DNA of 64,000 nucleotides from Phycisphaerales bacterium (GTDB taxonomy: Bacteria > Planctomycetota > Phycisphaerae > Phycisphaerales > SM1A02): the NCBI GenBank assembly GCA_029245245.1, contig JAQWPT010000001.1:1-64000 (forward strand), read 5' to 3'. Positions 63,446-64,000 of the stretch are shown here, in pieces (within the stretch, counting starts at the first letter, position 1; each line of letters opens with the position of its first letter). The notes below the pieces were generated by a model. That model was given only the letters and a program-made list of their open reading frames with translations. It was not told the DNA's origin and made no database searches. The position numbers and the translations under genes are program-made.

Positions 63446-64000
63446 TCATGGGGTGTCGTGCACATGCGTTCGCTTGCCGGCCCACTCACTGAGCAGTTCG
63501 ACCGCGACCTGGGTCCCGATGCCCGCGGCGATGGCGAACTGGCTGGAGCCGCCGGCGAGCAGGCCCGCGACATGCAGGTCCGTCTCGATGCGGTAGCAGC
63601 CGTCGTGGGGGAGGTGGATGCGGTCCGGCTTGCCTCCACGGGGATGCTGCTGGGGCATGTGGTCGAGGCCCTCGACGTCCCATCGCTTGTAGCCCGTTGC
63701 GATGACAAGACTCATGGCGATGACCTCTTCGCCGCTCTCGAGGGTGGCGATGAACCGACCGCCGGGCAGTCGCTCGGCTCGCTGGACGGTACCGCGGAGC
63801 ATGGTGGCACAGTCGTACTGCTGCAACTGGTCCTCCAGCCCGGACAGCAGGTCCGAGCCGAGGGTGCCTGGTGGGACACCTGGAGCATTGAAGAGCTTTG
63901 CCTTGTGCAGGTCCGAGGTGCCGTCGTCGACGATCACGATTCGACGGTCATTGAACCAGTTTTTTCCCCGGGCAGAGGCCAGCGTGATGGCGCAGGAGAG
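63446..64000 (-). CDS. FAD-dependent pyridine nucleotide oxidoreductase, 5' end beyond window
   Basis: The frame is open from the right edge to 63446, giving 184 residues without a start. The visible part resembles the C-terminal half of a thioredoxin reductase-type flavoprotein: IVIVDDGTSDL, a central ESGEEVIAMSLVIATGYKRW strand with the ATG motif, and a final FAD-binding segment DLHVAGLLAGGSSQFAIAAGIG. The redox cysteine region, if there is one, would lie outside the window, so the exact enzyme cannot be named. Confidence 0.7.
   Translation of the reverse strand, partial: LSCAITLASARGKNWFNDRRIVIVDDGTSDLHKAKLFNAPGVPPGTLGSDLLSGLEDQLQQYDCATMLRGTVQRAERLPGGRFIATLESGEEVIAMSLVIATGYKRWDVEGLDHMPQQHPRGGKPDRIHLPHDGCYRIETDLHVAGLLAGGSSQFAIAAGIGTQVAVELLSEWAGKRTHVHDTP

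Overview
The window looks like a chromosome segment of a free-living, probably marine, planctomycete of the Phycisphaerae/Phycisphaerales type. The clues are high GC content, a DUF1573 gene next to a planctomycete-type cytochrome c with leucine-rich repeats, secreted proteins with Cys-Gly-rich repeats and dockerin-like tails, a full type II secretion (T2SS) cluster, and dense coding with ATGA/GTGA start-stop overlaps. I see no insertion sequences, CRISPR arrays, tRNAs, rRNAs or prophage genes. This placement is inference from gene content; no marker gene was compared.

Layout. 1-6764: the 5' part of a secreted M12-type metalloprotease (minus strand), a DUF1573 protein and cytochrome c/LRR membrane protein pair, an LplT-like MFS transporter and a small lipoprotein. 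6775-11726: a metal-uptake ABC operon (binding protein, ATPase, two permeases each fused to a DtxR/MntR-like sensor domain, and a YjbQ protein) behind a promoter carrying a Fur-type 7-1-7 operator. 11894-20223: a beta-helix exoprotein, a PRX_like1 thioredoxin-fold protein, sucC interrupted by an in-frame amber codon, a HAD phosphatase, a DUF418 membrane protein, a hypothetical, a Gfo/Idh-like protein, and the RNase P RNA gene with clear promoter and terminator. 20224-25064: an M28 peptidase, an AsmA-like protein, and pgsA-pgpA for phosphatidylglycerol synthesis. 25269-31858: nuoJKLMN, the membrane half of respiratory complex I. 31837-37273: a hypothetical membrane protein, an exported DUF255/thioredoxin protein fused to a DsbD-alpha-like domain, and a POT transporter with a large pseudopilin-like insertion. 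37296-53043 (minus strand): a T2SS cluster in the order upstream secreted protein, gspE, F, G, H, I, J, K, L, M, C, D, lipoprotein. 53247-64000: orphan scoA, a heme oxygenase, an MFS transporter, a NatAB-type ABC exporter, a LolA-like protein, cobalamin-dependent methionine synthase (metH), a small membrane protein, and a truncated flavoprotein at the right edge.

How the parts may work together. The T2SS cluster could export the large signal-peptide proteins seen here (metalloprotease, beta-helix protein). The metal operon appears to combine transcriptional control with a sensor-like domain tethered to each permease. sucC carries a nonsense codon and has no sucD beside it, while scoA lies 37 kb away without scoB; together these raise the question of how this strain converts succinyl-CoA to succinate. 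All functional calls are from reading the translated sequence; no database search was run.
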